This document shows positions 35,058 through 44,581 of a stretch of DNA of 64,000 nt, in pieces (the first letter of the stretch is position 1; each line of letters begins with the position of its first letter). Source of the DNA: Pseudochryseolinea flava (GTDB lineage: Bacteria; Bacteroidota; Bacteroidia; Cytophagales; Cyclobacteriaceae); contig NZ_QMFY01000013.1 of the NCBI RefSeq assembly GCF_003286915.1, positions 62,001 to 126,000 on the forward strand. Reading direction: 5' to 3'. The notes beneath the pieces were generated by a model, which was not told the origin of the DNA, ran no database searches, and worked only from the letters and a program-made list of their open reading frames with translations. Made by a program: the position numbers and the translations under genes.

Positions 35058-36554
35058 ATGATTAAGCTAAAAAACTTTGAAGTTTGGTTTGTAACGGGAA
35101 GTCAGTTTCTATATGGTGAAGAGACTTTGAAGCAAGTTGCAGCGCATTCGCAAGAGATTGCAAAGGCGTTAGATTCTTCATCAAAAATTCCGACGACAGT
35201 TGTGTTTAAGCCCGTACTGAAAACACCCGAAGAAATTTACCAGCTATGTCAAGATGCTAATGCTGCAAAAAATTGTATTGGAATCATTGCCTGGATGCAC
35301 ACTTTCTCGCCTGCAAAAATGTGGATCGGCGGATTGAAAATTCTGCAAAAGCCATTGTTGCATTTGCATACACAGTTCAATCGTGATATTCCATGGAAAG
35401 ATATCGACATGGATTTTATGAATCTTAATCAGAGCGCACATGGTGATCGTGAATTTGGATTTATCATGAGTCGCATGCGACTGAATCGCAAGGTTGTCGT
35501 AGGTCACTGGCAAGATGGAAATGTGCAAGAGCGCATTAATGTATGGATGCGTGCAGCTGCTGGATGGAACGATTTACAAGGTGCGCGTTTTTGTCGCTTT
35601 GGTGATAACATGCGTCAGGTTGCTGTTACGGAAGGAGACAAGGTTGAGGCTGAGATTAAATTTGGCTACGCGGTGAATGGTTATGGCGTTGGTGACTTGG
35701 TGAAAGTGATTGGTGCTGTAAGCGATGCCGAGATCGATACATTGTGTGCCGAATATGAGTCACTTTATACCGTAGCGAAATCGCTTCGTAAAGGCGGTGA
35801 TCAATCATATGCTTTGCGCGAATCTGCGCGTATTGAAATTGGCCTCCGTCAATTTTTACAAGCTGGAAATTTCAAAGGGTTTACAGATACGTTTGAAGAC
35901 CTTCATGGTATGGTGCAGTTGCCTGGCCTTGCCGTTCAACGATTAATGGCGGAAGGCTACGGTTTCGGAGGCGAAGGTGATTGGAAAACAGCAACACTTG
36001 TACGCGCGATGAAAGTGATGGGAAGTGGATTGAAAGGTGGTAATTCATTTATGGAAGACTACACATATCATTTCGATCCATCAAACCCAATGGTATTGGG
36101 CGCACACATGTTGGAAATTTGTGAATCGATCGCCGACGGTAAACCATCTTGTGAGATTCATCCACTTGGAATTGGAGGTAAAGCGGATCCGGTACGCCTC
36201 GTGTTTAATAGTGCGGCGGGAGAAGCATTGAATGCATCGATCATTGATATGGGAAATCGATTCAGATTACTCGTGAATGAAGTTTCTGCGGTAGCACCGA
36301 AAGAAGAACTTCCGAAGTTACCGGTAGCACGCGTGTTGTGGAAACCTTATCCTGACATGTACACCGGTTGCGCAGCATGGATATTAGCTGGTGGTGCGCA
36401 CCATACTTGCTACAGTCAGAACTTGACATCTGAACACCTGCAGGATTTTGCCGATATGGCCGACATCGAATGTGTTCACATCGGAAAAGAAACCAATATT
36501 CATCAGTTCAGGAATGAACTACGATGGAATGAAATGTATTACAACAAGCTTTAA
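35058..36554 (+). CDS. araA: L-arabinose isomerase
   Basis: Interconverts L-arabinose and L-ribulose using Mn2+; 498 residues, as in E. coli. Metal-ligand regions are visible: '[17 protein letters not shown]', '[11 protein letters not shown]', '[10 protein letters not shown]' and '[10 protein letters not shown]'. The N-terminal '[18 protein letters not shown]' is diagnostic. It is separated from the GH127 gene by 61 bases and precedes the symporter gene. Confidence 0.97.
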   Translation: MIKLKNFEVWFVTGSQFLYGEETLKQVAAHSQEIAKALDSSSKIPTTVVFKPVLKTPEEIYQLCQDANAAKNCIGIIAWMHTFSPAKMWIGGLKILQKPLLHLHTQFNRDIPWKDIDMDFMNLNQSAHGDREFGFIMSRMRLNRKVVVGHWQDGNVQERINVWMRAAAGWNDLQGARFCRFGDNMRQVAVTEGDKVEAEIKFGYAVNGYGVGDLVKVIGAVSDAEIDTLCAEYESLYTVAKSLRKGGDQSYALRESARIEIGLRQFLQAGNFKGFTDTFEDLHGMVQLPGLAVQRLMAEGYGFGGEGDWKTATLVRAMKVMGSGLKGGNSFMEDYTYHFDPSNPMVLGAHMLEICESIADGKPSCEIHPLGIGGKADPVRLVFNSAAGEALNASIIDMGNRFRLLVNEVSAVAPKEELPKLPVARVLWKPYPDMYTGCAAWILAGGAHHTCYSQNLTSEHLQDFADMADIECVHIGKETNIHQFRNELRWNEMYYNKL

Positions 36555-36594
36555 GCAATAACGTCAACAACAACCGCCCTAATCCTAAACCTAT

Positions 36595-38283
36595 ATGAAT
36601 CATTCTCTAGTCTTAGCAGACTATCTGGTCTGTATTATCTACTTTTTAATCGTAGCCGGCTATGGCTTTTGGGTCTATAATCAAAAGAAGAAAGCTGTCA
36701 CAGATACGAAGGATTTTTTTCTCGCAGAAGGATCGCTTACATGGTGGGCCATTGGTGCATCGTTGATAGCCTCGAATATTTCTGCTGAGCAATTTATCGG
36801 GATGAGTGGTGAAGGATTTTTTGTTGGTATTGCTGTTGCTGCCTACGAATGGATTGCTGCCATCGCGTTGATCATCATCGCGGTGTGGTTCATTCCCATT
36901 TATCTCAAGAACAAAATCTACACGATGCCGCAATTTTTGAAAACGCGCTATAACGAAACGGTAGCGTTGATCATGGCGGGCTTCTGGTTGTTCTTGTACA
37001 TCTTCGTTAACCTCACATCAATTTTATACTTGGGTGCAGTAGCAATCAACGGATTGGTAGGCGGCGAATCATTGCACGTGATTATGCTCGGACTCGCCAT
37101 TTTTGCGCTGGTGATTACGCTCGGCGGAATGAAAGTGATCGGCTACACCGATGTAATCCAAGTGGGTGTTTTGATTATTGGTGGATTAGCGACAACATAT
37201 TTAGCGTTGACAATTGTGAGTGAGAAATTCGGCTTAGGCTCGAGTGCGTTAGAAGGCTTCAAAGTGTTGATGAAAGATGCTCCGGATCATTTTCATATGA
37301 TCATCGATAAACCAGGTCCTGATTCAACACAAGAACATATCAATAAGTACTTGGTGTTGCCTGGCATCGCGATGTATTTCGCAGGACAGTGGATCGTAAA
37401 TCTTAACTACTGGGGATGTAATCAGTACATCACGCAACGTGCGCTGGGGGCCGACCTGCAAACTGCACGCACGGGAATTTTGTTCGCTGGTTTCTTAAAG
37501 TTGATGATGCCCATCATCGTGATGCTGCCAGGTATTGCGGCTTATGTGTTGTATAAAAATGGACATCTTCCACAATTGGAAGGCGGAAGTAAAGATGGCG
37601 CGTATTCAGCAATCTTAGGTTTCTTGCCAAGTGGATTGAAAGGGTTATCAATCGCAGCGCTCACAGCAGCAATTGTTGCGTCGCTCGCAGGCAAAGCAAA
37701 CAGTATCTCGACAATCTTCACTTTAGACATTTATAAAAAGTATATCGACGGTGCAGCCAACGAAAAGAAACTTGTATGGGTAGGCCGACTTTCTGTAGTG
37801 GTGTCTATGATTGTTGCATTGATCTTTACATGGGAAGATCTCCTCGGTATTGGTGGCGAAGGTGGATTTACATTCATTCAAAAATATACAGGGTTCATTA
37901 GTCCAGGTGTGTTTGCCATGTTCATCTTAGGGATGTTCTGGAAACGCACGACGGGCGCCGCGGCGATTGCCGGTGTTGTTACTGGATTTGCGTTATCGGT
38001 TTTCTTCAATCAAATGGCGCCACAATTACTCGGAAACGAAACGTTTTTATACACGGCATATCCCAACGGTAAAGGTGGATATGAAATTCCATTCTTGATT
38101 TGCATGGGACTTTCGTTCCTCTTCACGGTGTTGGTTATGGTCATAATGAGTTTAAGCGGGCCGAAAATTAATCCGAAATCATTCGACATCGATGCTGAAA
38201 TGTTTAGAGTAAAGCCTTCAACAACGATCATGATAATTATGACATTTCTAATTTTAGCCGCGCTCTATGTTAAATTCTGGTAA
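36595..38283 (+). CDS. Sodium/sugar symporter (SSS family), probable arabinose importer
   Basis: 562 residues, about 14 membrane helices, of the SGLT-like solute:sodium symporter family. Features include 'SLIASNISAEQFIGMSGEGF' (helix 1 Na+ and sugar site region), 'QWIVNLNYWGCNQYITQRAL' (the QR-x-L-xA signature region), and 'AIVASLAGKANSISTIFTLD' (SxxxNS/TxxT Na2-type site). The position between araA and araR and the lack of another importer in the locus point to L-arabinose as substrate. Galactose or glucose transport is the family-level alternative. Confidence 0.9.
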   Translation: MNHSLVLADYLVCIIYFLIVAGYGFWVYNQKKKAVTDTKDFFLAEGSLTWWAIGASLIASNISAEQFIGMSGEGFFVGIAVAAYEWIAAIALIIIAVWFIPIYLKNKIYTMPQFLKTRYNETVALIMAGFWLFLYIFVNLTSILYLGAVAINGLVGGESLHVIMLGLAIFALVITLGGMKVIGYTDVIQVGVLIIGGLATTYLALTIVSEKFGLGSSALEGFKVLMKDAPDHFHMIIDKPGPDSTQEHINKYLVLPGIAMYFAGQWIVNLNYWGCNQYITQRALGADLQTARTGILFAGFLKLMMPIIVMLPGIAAYVLYKNGHLPQLEGGSKDGAYSAILGFLPSGLKGLSIAALTAAIVASLAGKANSISTIFTLDIYKKYIDGAANEKKLVWVGRLSVVVSMIVALIFTWEDLLGIGGEGGFTFIQKYTGFISPGVFAMFILGMFWKRTTGAAAIAGVVTGFALSVFFNQMAPQLLGNETFLYTAYPNGKGGYEIPFLICMGLSFLFTVLVMVIMSLSGPKINPKSFDIDAEMFRVKPSTTIMIIMTFLILAALYVKFW

Positions 38284-38334
38284 TATTGTAGATATTTAGC
38301 GGTATAGCCCAAACCAACCAACAAAAGACCCGCA

Positions 38335-39024
38335 ATGGATATTGACAAGTACACAAGTCACGACCGCGTTTTGGTCGCCGTTGACTGCATCATCTTCGGA
38401 TTTGATGGCAGTCAATTGAAAGCGCTGCTAATTAAAAGAGGTTTTGAACCTGAGAAAGGTAAGTGGTCGCTGATGGGTGGTTTCGTCAACAGAGATGAAA
38501 GCACCGATGAAGCTGCTATTCGCGTTTTGCATCAACTCACCGGAATGCACGACATCTACATGGAGCAATTGTATTGCTTCAGTGATGTTAACCGCGATTC
38601 CGAAGGACGTGTTATTTCGATAGCCTACTATGCACTCATCAACATTGCAGATTATAGTGAGCAACTTCAGCTTGAGCACGAAGCGCGTTGGTTTCCGCTA
38701 AACTCAATACCAGATTTAATATTCGATCATAAGGACATGCTTGAAAAAGCAAAAGATCGTCTTCAACAAAAAGTTGCCAATCACCCGATTGGTTTTGAAT
38801 TGCTTCCAGGAAAATTTACACTTCCGCAGTTGCAAAATCTGTACGAAGCGATTTATGAAAGTCCGCTTGATAAGCGCAACTTCACCAGAAAGGTTCTTTC
38901 ATTGGGCATACTTAATAAGCTCAACGAAAAAGAAAAAGAATCTTCGCGTAAAGGCGCATTCTATTATGTATTCGATAAAGCGAAATACAGTAAACTACAC
39001 CATGAAGGGGTGAAGTTCATTTAA
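38335..39024 (+). CDS. araR: Nudix-domain transcriptional regulator AraR (Bacteroidota type)
   Basis: 229 residues. A Nudix-like fold (about 10-140) is followed by a winged helix-turn-helix (about 155-225; 'LPQLQNLYEAIYESPLDKRN', then 'FTRKVL'). The Nudix box keeps Gly49-x5-Glu55, but where REuxEExG is expected it reads R63-V-L-H-Q-L-T-G70, so the metal-binding glutamates are gone and hydrolysis is unlikely. Nudix-wHTH regulators of this type control arabinose genes in Bacteroides, where L-arabinose releases the protein from DNA. Its position at the end of the ara operon supports the same role. Confidence 0.9.
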   Translation: MDIDKYTSHDRVLVAVDCIIFGFDGSQLKALLIKRGFEPEKGKWSLMGGFVNRDESTDEAAIRVLHQLTGMHDIYMEQLYCFSDVNRDSEGRVISIAYYALINIADYSEQLQLEHEARWFPLNSIPDLIFDHKDMLEKAKDRLQQKVANHPIGFELLPGKFTLPQLQNLYEAIYESPLDKRNFTRKVLSLGILNKLNEKEKESSRKGAFYYVFDKAKYSKLHHEGVKFI

Positions 39025-39042
39025 GCACAAAGAAAGTAAAAG

Positions 39043-39071
39043 TGACCGGTGTAGCGCCGGTCATTTTTTTT
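39043..39071 (+). terminator. Intrinsic terminator after araR
   Basis: Stem TGACCGGTG / CGCCGGTCA (one G-U pair) with loop TAG, followed by eight T (39064-39071). It ends the araB-to-araR unit. Confidence 0.85.
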
Positions 39072-39080
39072 GGAACACAT

Positions 39081-39164
39081 CTACATTATTTATGTAGTGA
39101 ATAAAAATAATAAGTGTGGTTCATACCTTTTAAATAAATAAGTGTAAATTGTACATTATTTACA
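39081..39164. promoter_or_regulatory. Cluster of palindromes and ATAAGTGT half-sites before GH51/GH43 genes
   Basis: Contains a perfect palindrome CTACAT-n5-ATGTAG (39081-39097), two direct AATAAGTGT half-sites (39109-39117 and 39137-39145, 28 bases apart), and a hyphenated palindrome TGTAAAT-n8-ATTTACA (39143-39164). The half-site equals one arm of the palindrome before araB. It probably coordinates the arabinofuranosidase unit with the ara operon through AraR. The exact operator arrangement is inferred. Confidence 0.5.
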
Positions 39165-39283
39165 AACGATTGATAGGATCTGAATTAGGCATTTTCACAG
39201 CAGCGTTCTGATCTTGACAGTTGTTAAAAAACAATCACCTAATACGGACTGCCGATTTGAGCAATCCAGATAAACCAGAAAGT

Positions 39284-40843
39284 ATGATGAGACGACCAAT
39301 CACCAAATCCTTTTTACTTGTTGTTTTTTCAACCTACCTGTCGCTGATGGCGTATGGGCAGAGCAATACCATCGAACTTTTGCCCAATGCGCAAGAGACG
39401 GTTGTGAGCAAAAATATTTACGGGCATTTCGCGGAGCATTTGGGTCGATGCATTTACGATGGATTTTATGTTGGTGAAAAAAATACAACGATCCCGCACA
39501 CATCCGGTGTTCGTAACGATGTAGTGGATGCGTTGAAGAAATTGAAAGTTCCTAATCTTCGTTGGCCTGGCGGATGTTTTGCAGATACATATCATTGGAA
39601 AGACGGTATTGGTCCAAAAGATAAAAGACCCACGATCGTTAACCAGTGGTGGGGTGGTGTTACTGAAGACAACAGTTTTGGGACACACGATTTTCTAAAT
39701 ATGTGTGAGTTGATCGGCACTGAGCCGTACCTCGCTGGTAATGTTGGAAGTGGCACGGTACAAGAGTTTGCAGAATGGGTTCAATATGTTAATCATCCAG
39801 GTGTGAGCCCGATGTCGAATCTTCGAAAATCAAATGGTAGAGAGAAGCCTTGGAACGTTTCGTTCTGGGGTGTAGGAAATGAAGCTTGGGGTTGCGGCGG
39901 TAACATGCGCGTTGAACACTATGCGAATATCTATCGCCAGTATGCAACGTTTATGTCAGACTGGTCGAATAGCAGCAAATTATTTCGTATAGCGTCGGGC
40001 GCTAACGAAGCAGACTATCATTGGACAGAAGTATTGATGCGTGACATTCCGCACCACATGCTCGATGGTATTGCGTTGCATCATTACTCGACAGTGGAGT
40101 GGAATCATAAAGGATCAGCCACCGCATTTACTGAAGAGCAATATTTTGCTACAATGAAATCTGCTTGGTGGATGGAAGAACTGGTGACCCGTCACTCGAC
40201 GATCATGGACAAGTATGACCCGAAGAAAAAAATTGCATTGGTTGTTGATGAATGGGGCGGATGGTACAATGTTGAAGATGGTACTAACCCGGGATTCCTT
40301 TACCAACAGAATACCATGCGCGACGCGATGATTGCCGGCATGACGCTAAATATATTTAACAACCATGCCGAGCGGGTTCGAATAGCCAACCTCGCACAAA
40401 CAATCAATGTGTTGCAATCTGTTATTCTTACAAAAGAAGATAAGATGATTCTCACGCCAACTTACCACGTGATGGAGATGTACAATGTGCATCAGGATGC
40501 GAAGCTCGTTCCGTTGGTGATTAAATCAGCAGAGTATAAGTTTAACAACCAGTCGCTTCCTGCGGTGTCGGCTTCTGCTACAAAAGATGCGAAAGGAGCA
40601 ACGCATATTTCATTGGTGAATATTGATTCAAAACAGTCGCAAGAAATTACGATAGACCTTTCTCGTAATGAATACAAAACGGTGAGCGGCCGAATTTTAA
40701 CGAGCGCGAAAGTTCAGGACTTCAACTCTTTCGAGCAAACGGATAAGATTAAGCCTGCAGCATTCAAAGATGCGCAGTTGAAAAACGGAAAACTTCAAGT
40801 GAAACTTCCGCCATTCTCAGTGGTGGTGCTGGAATTGAAATAA
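39284..40843 (+). CDS. GH51 alpha-L-arabinofuranosidase, exported (short form)
   Basis: 519 residues from MMRRPITKS, chosen because it gives a signal peptide ending LMAYGQ; a longer frame adds a hydrophilic lead. The barrel contains 'LRWPGGCFADTYHWKDGIGP', and the acid/base Glu200 in 'GVGNEAWGCGG'. The nucleophile Glu323 is in 'VDEWGGWYNV'. A C-terminal beta sandwich of about 150 residues closes the protein. It removes terminal alpha-L-arabinofuranosyl units from arabinan or arabinoxylan. First of three glycosidase genes behind the operator cluster; the next gene follows after 29 bases. Confidence 0.93.
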   Translation: MMRRPITKSFLLVVFSTYLSLMAYGQSNTIELLPNAQETVVSKNIYGHFAEHLGRCIYDGFYVGEKNTTIPHTSGVRNDVVDALKKLKVPNLRWPGGCFADTYHWKDGIGPKDKRPTIVNQWWGGVTEDNSFGTHDFLNMCELIGTEPYLAGNVGSGTVQEFAEWVQYVNHPGVSPMSNLRKSNGREKPWNVSFWGVGNEAWGCGGNMRVEHYANIYRQYATFMSDWSNSSKLFRIASGANEADYHWTEVLMRDIPHHMLDGIALHHYSTVEWNHKGSATAFTEEQYFATMKSAWWMEELVTRHSTIMDKYDPKKKIALVVDEWGGWYNVEDGTNPGFLYQQNTMRDAMIAGMTLNIFNNHAERVRIANLAQTINVLQSVILTKEDKMILTPTYHVMEMYNVHQDAKLVPLVIKSAEYKFNNQSLPAVSASATKDAKGATHISLVNIDSKQSQEITIDLSRNEYKTVSGRILTSAKVQDFNSFEQTDKIKPAAFKDAQLKNGKLQVKLPPFSVVVLELK

Positions 40844-40872
40844 GTAGGGGTTAGTCACGATAAATTTTAGTT

Positions 40873-42834
40873 ATGAATCTAAAGAAGTTGATGATCACGC
40901 TCGGGTGTTCTGTGATCGCATGGTATAGTTATGGCCAATCGAAAATAACGGTGAATACCGATAAGCCGATCGCGGAAATTCAACCGACGATGTGGGGAAT
41001 TTTTTTCGAAGACATCAATCTTGGCGCTGATGGCGGATTATATGCTGAGCTTATCAAAAATCGATCTTTCGAATTTTATTCGCCGATGATGGGCTGGAAA
41101 GAAATTAAGAAAGACGGCGCAACAGGATCTGTACTTATCGAAAATCGTACGACAACAAACAAAAATAATCCACGCTATGCTCGTTTTACTTTCGATGCAT
41201 CAAAGGGAAGCTACGGTATTTCCAACGAAGGTTTCCGTGGCATGGGTATCAAAAAAGACTTACAATATCATTTTTCATTGTGGGCAAGAGCAGTCGAAGG
41301 AAATGGAAAAATGCGTGTCGAATTAGTGAACAGTGAAGACGAATCTATTGGAAGTGCGACGTTGACGGTTGGCAAAGATTGGACAAAACAAAAAGTTAGC
41401 TTCACTGCGACGAGTACTGATCTGAAAGCCTCTTTCAAAATCTGGTTTGAAGGCAAAGGAATTGTTGAAGCCGATATGATCTCACTTTTTCCGAACGATA
41501 CATGGAAAGGAAGACCTGAAGGACTACGACAAGATCTCGTTCAATTACTCGCTGATATGAAACCTGGATTTCTTCGTTTCCCCGGAGGATGTATCGTTGA
41601 AGGGAGAGAACTTGTTACACGGTATCAATGGAAAAAAACTGTCGGCAAAATTGAAGATCGTGAACTGATTGTGAATCGCTGGAATTCAGAATTTAAACAT
41701 CGGTCTACGCCTGACTATTATCAAACATTCGGCTTAGGATTCTTTGAGTACTTCCAGTTGTCAGAAGACATTGGTGCATCACCTCTGCCAATTTTAAATT
41801 GTGGTATGGCATGCCAGTTCAACACGGGTGAAGTTGTTCCATTGGAAGAACTTGATCCATACTTGCAAGATGCGCTTGACCTGATCGAATTTGCCAATGG
41901 CGACGTTAACACGACATGGGGAAAGCTAAGATCCGATTTAGGGCATCCCGCGCCTTTCAATTTGAAATTTTTAGGAATCGGTAATGAGCAGTGGGGACCT
42001 CAGTACATCGAGCGTTACAAAGTTTTTGCAAAAGCGATTAAAGCCAAGTATCCGGAAATAAAATTGGTAACAAGTGTTGGACCTTCACCAGATGGTGAGC
42101 TGTTCGATTATTTAAATCCAACATTGCGCGAGTTGAAAGCCGATATTTTGGACGAACATTATTATAAGAATCCGGAATGGTTTCAGCAAAATGCTTCACG
42201 CTATGACAACTATGATCGCAAGGGACCGAAAATTTTCGCTGGTGAGTATGCTGCACAGAGCGCAGGTATTGCTAGTCCGGAGAACAAAAACTCATGGAAG
42301 TGCGCACTGTCTGAAGCGGCATTCATGACGGGCCTTGAGCGCAACGCCGACGTGGTGTATATGGCATCGTATGCCCCACTCTTCGCGCATGCAGAAGGTT
42401 GGCAATGGACACCGGATCTCATTTGGTTCAACAACCTCGAAGCATACGGAACGGCCAACTACTATGTGCAGAAGTTGTTCGCAAGCAACAAGGGTACTAA
42501 CGTTCTTTCTATACTTGAAGACAAAGAAAAATTGACAGGGCAGAAAGGAATTTATGCAACTGCCGCTTGGGACAACGCCACGAAAGAAATCATTGTGAAA
42601 CTTGTGAATGTTACCGACAAGGAGGCAAGGCACAACGTTGAGCTTGCGGGAGGAAAAAAAATCAATTCAACAGGTACGCTAACAATACTGAAGAGTCAAG
42701 ATCTAGACGCTGTGAATTCATTCGGCTCGCTAAATATTAAGCCGACTGAAGAAAAAGTTTCTGTAAAGGGAAAAACTGTAGCGATAGCGTTGGCGCCGTA
42801 TTCCATGACCGTGCTAAAAGTTAAAACAAAGTAA
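40873..42834 (+). CDS. GH51 alpha-L-arabinofuranosidase with inserted CBM-like domain, exported
   Basis: 653 residues with a signal peptide ending YSYGQ. After 'IQPTMWGIFFEDINLGADGG' comes an inserted beta-sandwich segment of carbohydrate-binding-module type (about 75-205), then the barrel from 'MKPGFLRFPGGCIVEG'. The acid/base is Glu372 in 'LGIGNEQWGPQY', the nucleophile Glu458 in 'IFAGEYAAQS'. This architecture differs from the adjacent GH51 enzyme, so the two probably act on different linkages or chain lengths. Confidence 0.93.
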   Translation: MNLKKLMITLGCSVIAWYSYGQSKITVNTDKPIAEIQPTMWGIFFEDINLGADGGLYAELIKNRSFEFYSPMMGWKEIKKDGATGSVLIENRTTTNKNNPRYARFTFDASKGSYGISNEGFRGMGIKKDLQYHFSLWARAVEGNGKMRVELVNSEDESIGSATLTVGKDWTKQKVSFTATSTDLKASFKIWFEGKGIVEADMISLFPNDTWKGRPEGLRQDLVQLLADMKPGFLRFPGGCIVEGRELVTRYQWKKTVGKIEDRELIVNRWNSEFKHRSTPDYYQTFGLGFFEYFQLSEDIGASPLPILNCGMACQFNTGEVVPLEELDPYLQDALDLIEFANGDVNTTWGKLRSDLGHPAPFNLKFLGIGNEQWGPQYIERYKVFAKAIKAKYPEIKLVTSVGPSPDGELFDYLNPTLRELKADILDEHYYKNPEWFQQNASRYDNYDRKGPKIFAGEYAAQSAGIASPENKNSWKCALSEAAFMTGLERNADVVYMASYAPLFAHAEGWQWTPDLIWFNNLEAYGTANYYVQKLFASNKGTNVLSILEDKEKLTGQKGIYATAAWDNATKEIIVKLVNVTDKEARHNVELAGGKKINSTGTLTILKSQDLDAVNSFGSLNIKPTEEKVSVKGKTVAIALAPYSMTVLKVKTK

Positions 42835-42837
42835 TCA

Positions 42838-43809
42838 GTGGTTCGTGTACTGCTAGTCGTGATAATTTTTTGTGGCCTACAATGTAAAACGTTGGCCCAG
42901 AATATTCGTGTACACGATCCGGTTATGATCAAGCAAAACGGAGTATACTACTTGTTCTGTACGGGCAAGGGTATCTCCGTTTTTTCTTCAACGGATATGA
43001 AAAACTGGAAAGAAGAGAAGCCAGTTTTTAATGCACCTCCTGCATGGGCAGTGGAAGCTGTGCCAGGATTTAAAGGACATGTTTGGGCACCAGATGTTTC
43101 TTTTCACAACGGAAAATTTTATCTCTACTACTCAGTTTCTGCATTCGGGAAAAATACTTCATGCATCGGTGTAGCAACCAACGAAACACTGAATTCTCAG
43201 GAGAAAAATTTTAAATGGGTTGATCATGGCAAAGTCATTCAATCTGTTCCAGGTCGCGATCTCTGGAATGCCATCGATCCGAATTTGATTTATGACGACG
43301 CACAAATTCCATGGCTTGTATTCGGATCATTTTGGAGTGGAATGAAGTTGGTGAAGCTTGACAAGACGCTCACTAAAATTGCAGATCCGCAGGAGTGGTA
43401 CACGGTTTCGAAGCGCTCACGTGATTTTAAACGGGCGGATCATGATGGTGGCGATGCAGCCGTTGAAGCGCCGTTCATTTTTAAACACAAGCAATATTAT
43501 TACCTCTTTGTCTCGTTCGATTATTGTTGTAAAGGTGTCGACAGCAACTATAAGATCATGGTTGGTCGTGCTGAGAAAATTCACGGCCCCTATGTAGATA
43601 AGGATGGGAAGCGAATGGATGAGGGCGGGGGATCACTACTGCGTGGCGGCGATGCTGCTTGGCCAGGTGTAGGTCATAACGCTGTCTACACTTTTGACGG
43701 TGTCGACTATTTAGTCTTTCATGCTTACGATGCTGCGGATCAAGGCAAACCAAAATTGAAGATCGAAAAGTTATTGTGGCATGACGACGGGTGGCCGTAT
43801 GTGGAATGA
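42838..43809 (+). CDS. GH43 arabinan endo-1,5-alpha-L-arabinosidase-like, exported
   Basis: 323 residues from a GTG start 3 bases after the preceding stop. The start is chosen because it gives the signal peptide VLLVVIIFCGLQCKTLAQ. The five-bladed propeller has the GH43 triad: Asp26 in 'VHDPVMIKQ', Asp146 in 'AIDPNLIYDD', and Glu209 in 'VEAPFIF'. 'GHVWAPDVSFHNGKFYLYYS' and the late His in 'WPGVGHNAV' match endo-arabinanases. It cleaves the alpha-1,5-arabinan backbone and so supplies the two GH51 enzymes with short chains. Confidence 0.9.
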   Translation: MVRVLLVVIIFCGLQCKTLAQNIRVHDPVMIKQNGVYYLFCTGKGISVFSSTDMKNWKEEKPVFNAPPAWAVEAVPGFKGHVWAPDVSFHNGKFYLYYSVSAFGKNTSCIGVATNETLNSQEKNFKWVDHGKVIQSVPGRDLWNAIDPNLIYDDAQIPWLVFGSFWSGMKLVKLDKTLTKIADPQEWYTVSKRSRDFKRADHDGGDAAVEAPFIFKHKQYYYLFVSFDYCCKGVDSNYKIMVGRAEKIHGPYVDKDGKRMDEGGGSLLRGGDAAWPGVGHNAVYTFDGVDYLVFHAYDAADQGKPKLKIEKLLWHDDGWPYVE

Positions 43810-43838
43810 GTTTACTTGAGCCGTCGCTACTTCACCCA

Positions 43839-44483
43839 TCAATATTCGTAACATTTTATACGCGCTTCTTCTTTTAAAAACGCATTAAATGCTTCAAGCC
43901 TCGCTTCCGTACCAAATACTTCATATACCAGTATTGTGCTGTCTTCTTTCTTCATATCACGTTCTTGCAGATAGCGAAGTTGCAGAGATGATAGTTTTAC
44001 GTTGATAAGTTCTTTCAGTGCATGCGTGCGCTCAAACTCGATCTTATACGTTCGTGCTTGATGTTGTCGGGAGATTTGCAATTTTACTTTTTCGAAAAGT
44101 GTCAGCACGACGATGACGATGACCGACCCCGATAGTGCAATGAAATATTCCCCTGCGCCGACCGCCATGCCCAGCGCGGCAGAAATCCAAATGGTAGTTG
44201 CGGTAGTAATTCCACTGACAGTTAGGCCGTCGCGGAAGATTACGCCTGCGCCAAGAAATCCGATACCTGTAACGACGGTGGAAGCGATGCGGTCGGGAGA
44301 TGCGCCCCCAATAGCGATGGAGATTTCCGTAAAGATTGTGGCGCCCAAGCAGATCATGATAATCGTACGAAGGCCAGCGGCTTTGCTACGATATTCCCGC
44401 TCCATGCCAATGGCCGTGCCAATAACAAAAGAGAGGAATAGTCTAAAAGCTGACTCTAAATCAAATTGTAAATCAATTTCCAT
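43839..44483 (-). CDS. MgtC/SapB-family membrane protein
   Basis: 214 residues from MEIDLQFDLESAF; the longer frame runs into the neighbouring terminator. Family core: 'FVIGTAIGMEREYRSKAAGL' (the GxxxGxERE/R motif), 'RTIIMICLGATIFTEIS', and 'VVTGIGFLGAGVIFRDG' (the GiGFLGAG motif), followed by a cytoplasmic ACT-like tail. MgtC proteins bind and inhibit the F-ATP synthase and matter in low magnesium or acid in pathogens; the role in free-living bacteria is unclear. It converges with the GH43 gene. Confidence 0.9.
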   Translation of the reverse strand: MEIDLQFDLESAFRLFLSFVIGTAIGMEREYRSKAAGLRTIIMICLGATIFTEISIAIGGASPDRIASTVVTGIGFLGAGVIFRDGLTVSGITTATTIWISAALGMAVGAGEYFIALSGSVIVIVVLTLFEKVKLQISRQHQARTYKIEFERTHALKELINVKLSSLQLRYLQERDMKKEDSTILVYEVFGTEARLEAFNAFLKEEARIKCYEY

Positions 44484-44523
44484 GGTGAAAGCTATGAAAA
44501 ATTGATGCCCGAGACATACTCGC

Positions 44524-44558
44524 AAAAAAAAAAGCTGTCCCAAATTCTTTGAGACAGC
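44524..44558 (-). terminator. Intrinsic terminator of the GIN-domain gene
   Basis: Read on the minus strand: stem GCTGTC-x-CAAA / TTTG-x-GACAGC with a three-base loop (44534-44558), followed by a run of ten T (44533-44524). It lies 23 bases after the GIN gene stop and upstream of the MgtC start. Confidence 0.9.
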
Positions 44559-44581
44559 CTTTAACGGTTAATGATATGTTC

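Noticed and set aside
44113-44505. 130-codon frame opposite the MgtC gene
   Set aside because: Overlaps the conserved MgtC core antisense, with no plausible start context and no recognised domain.
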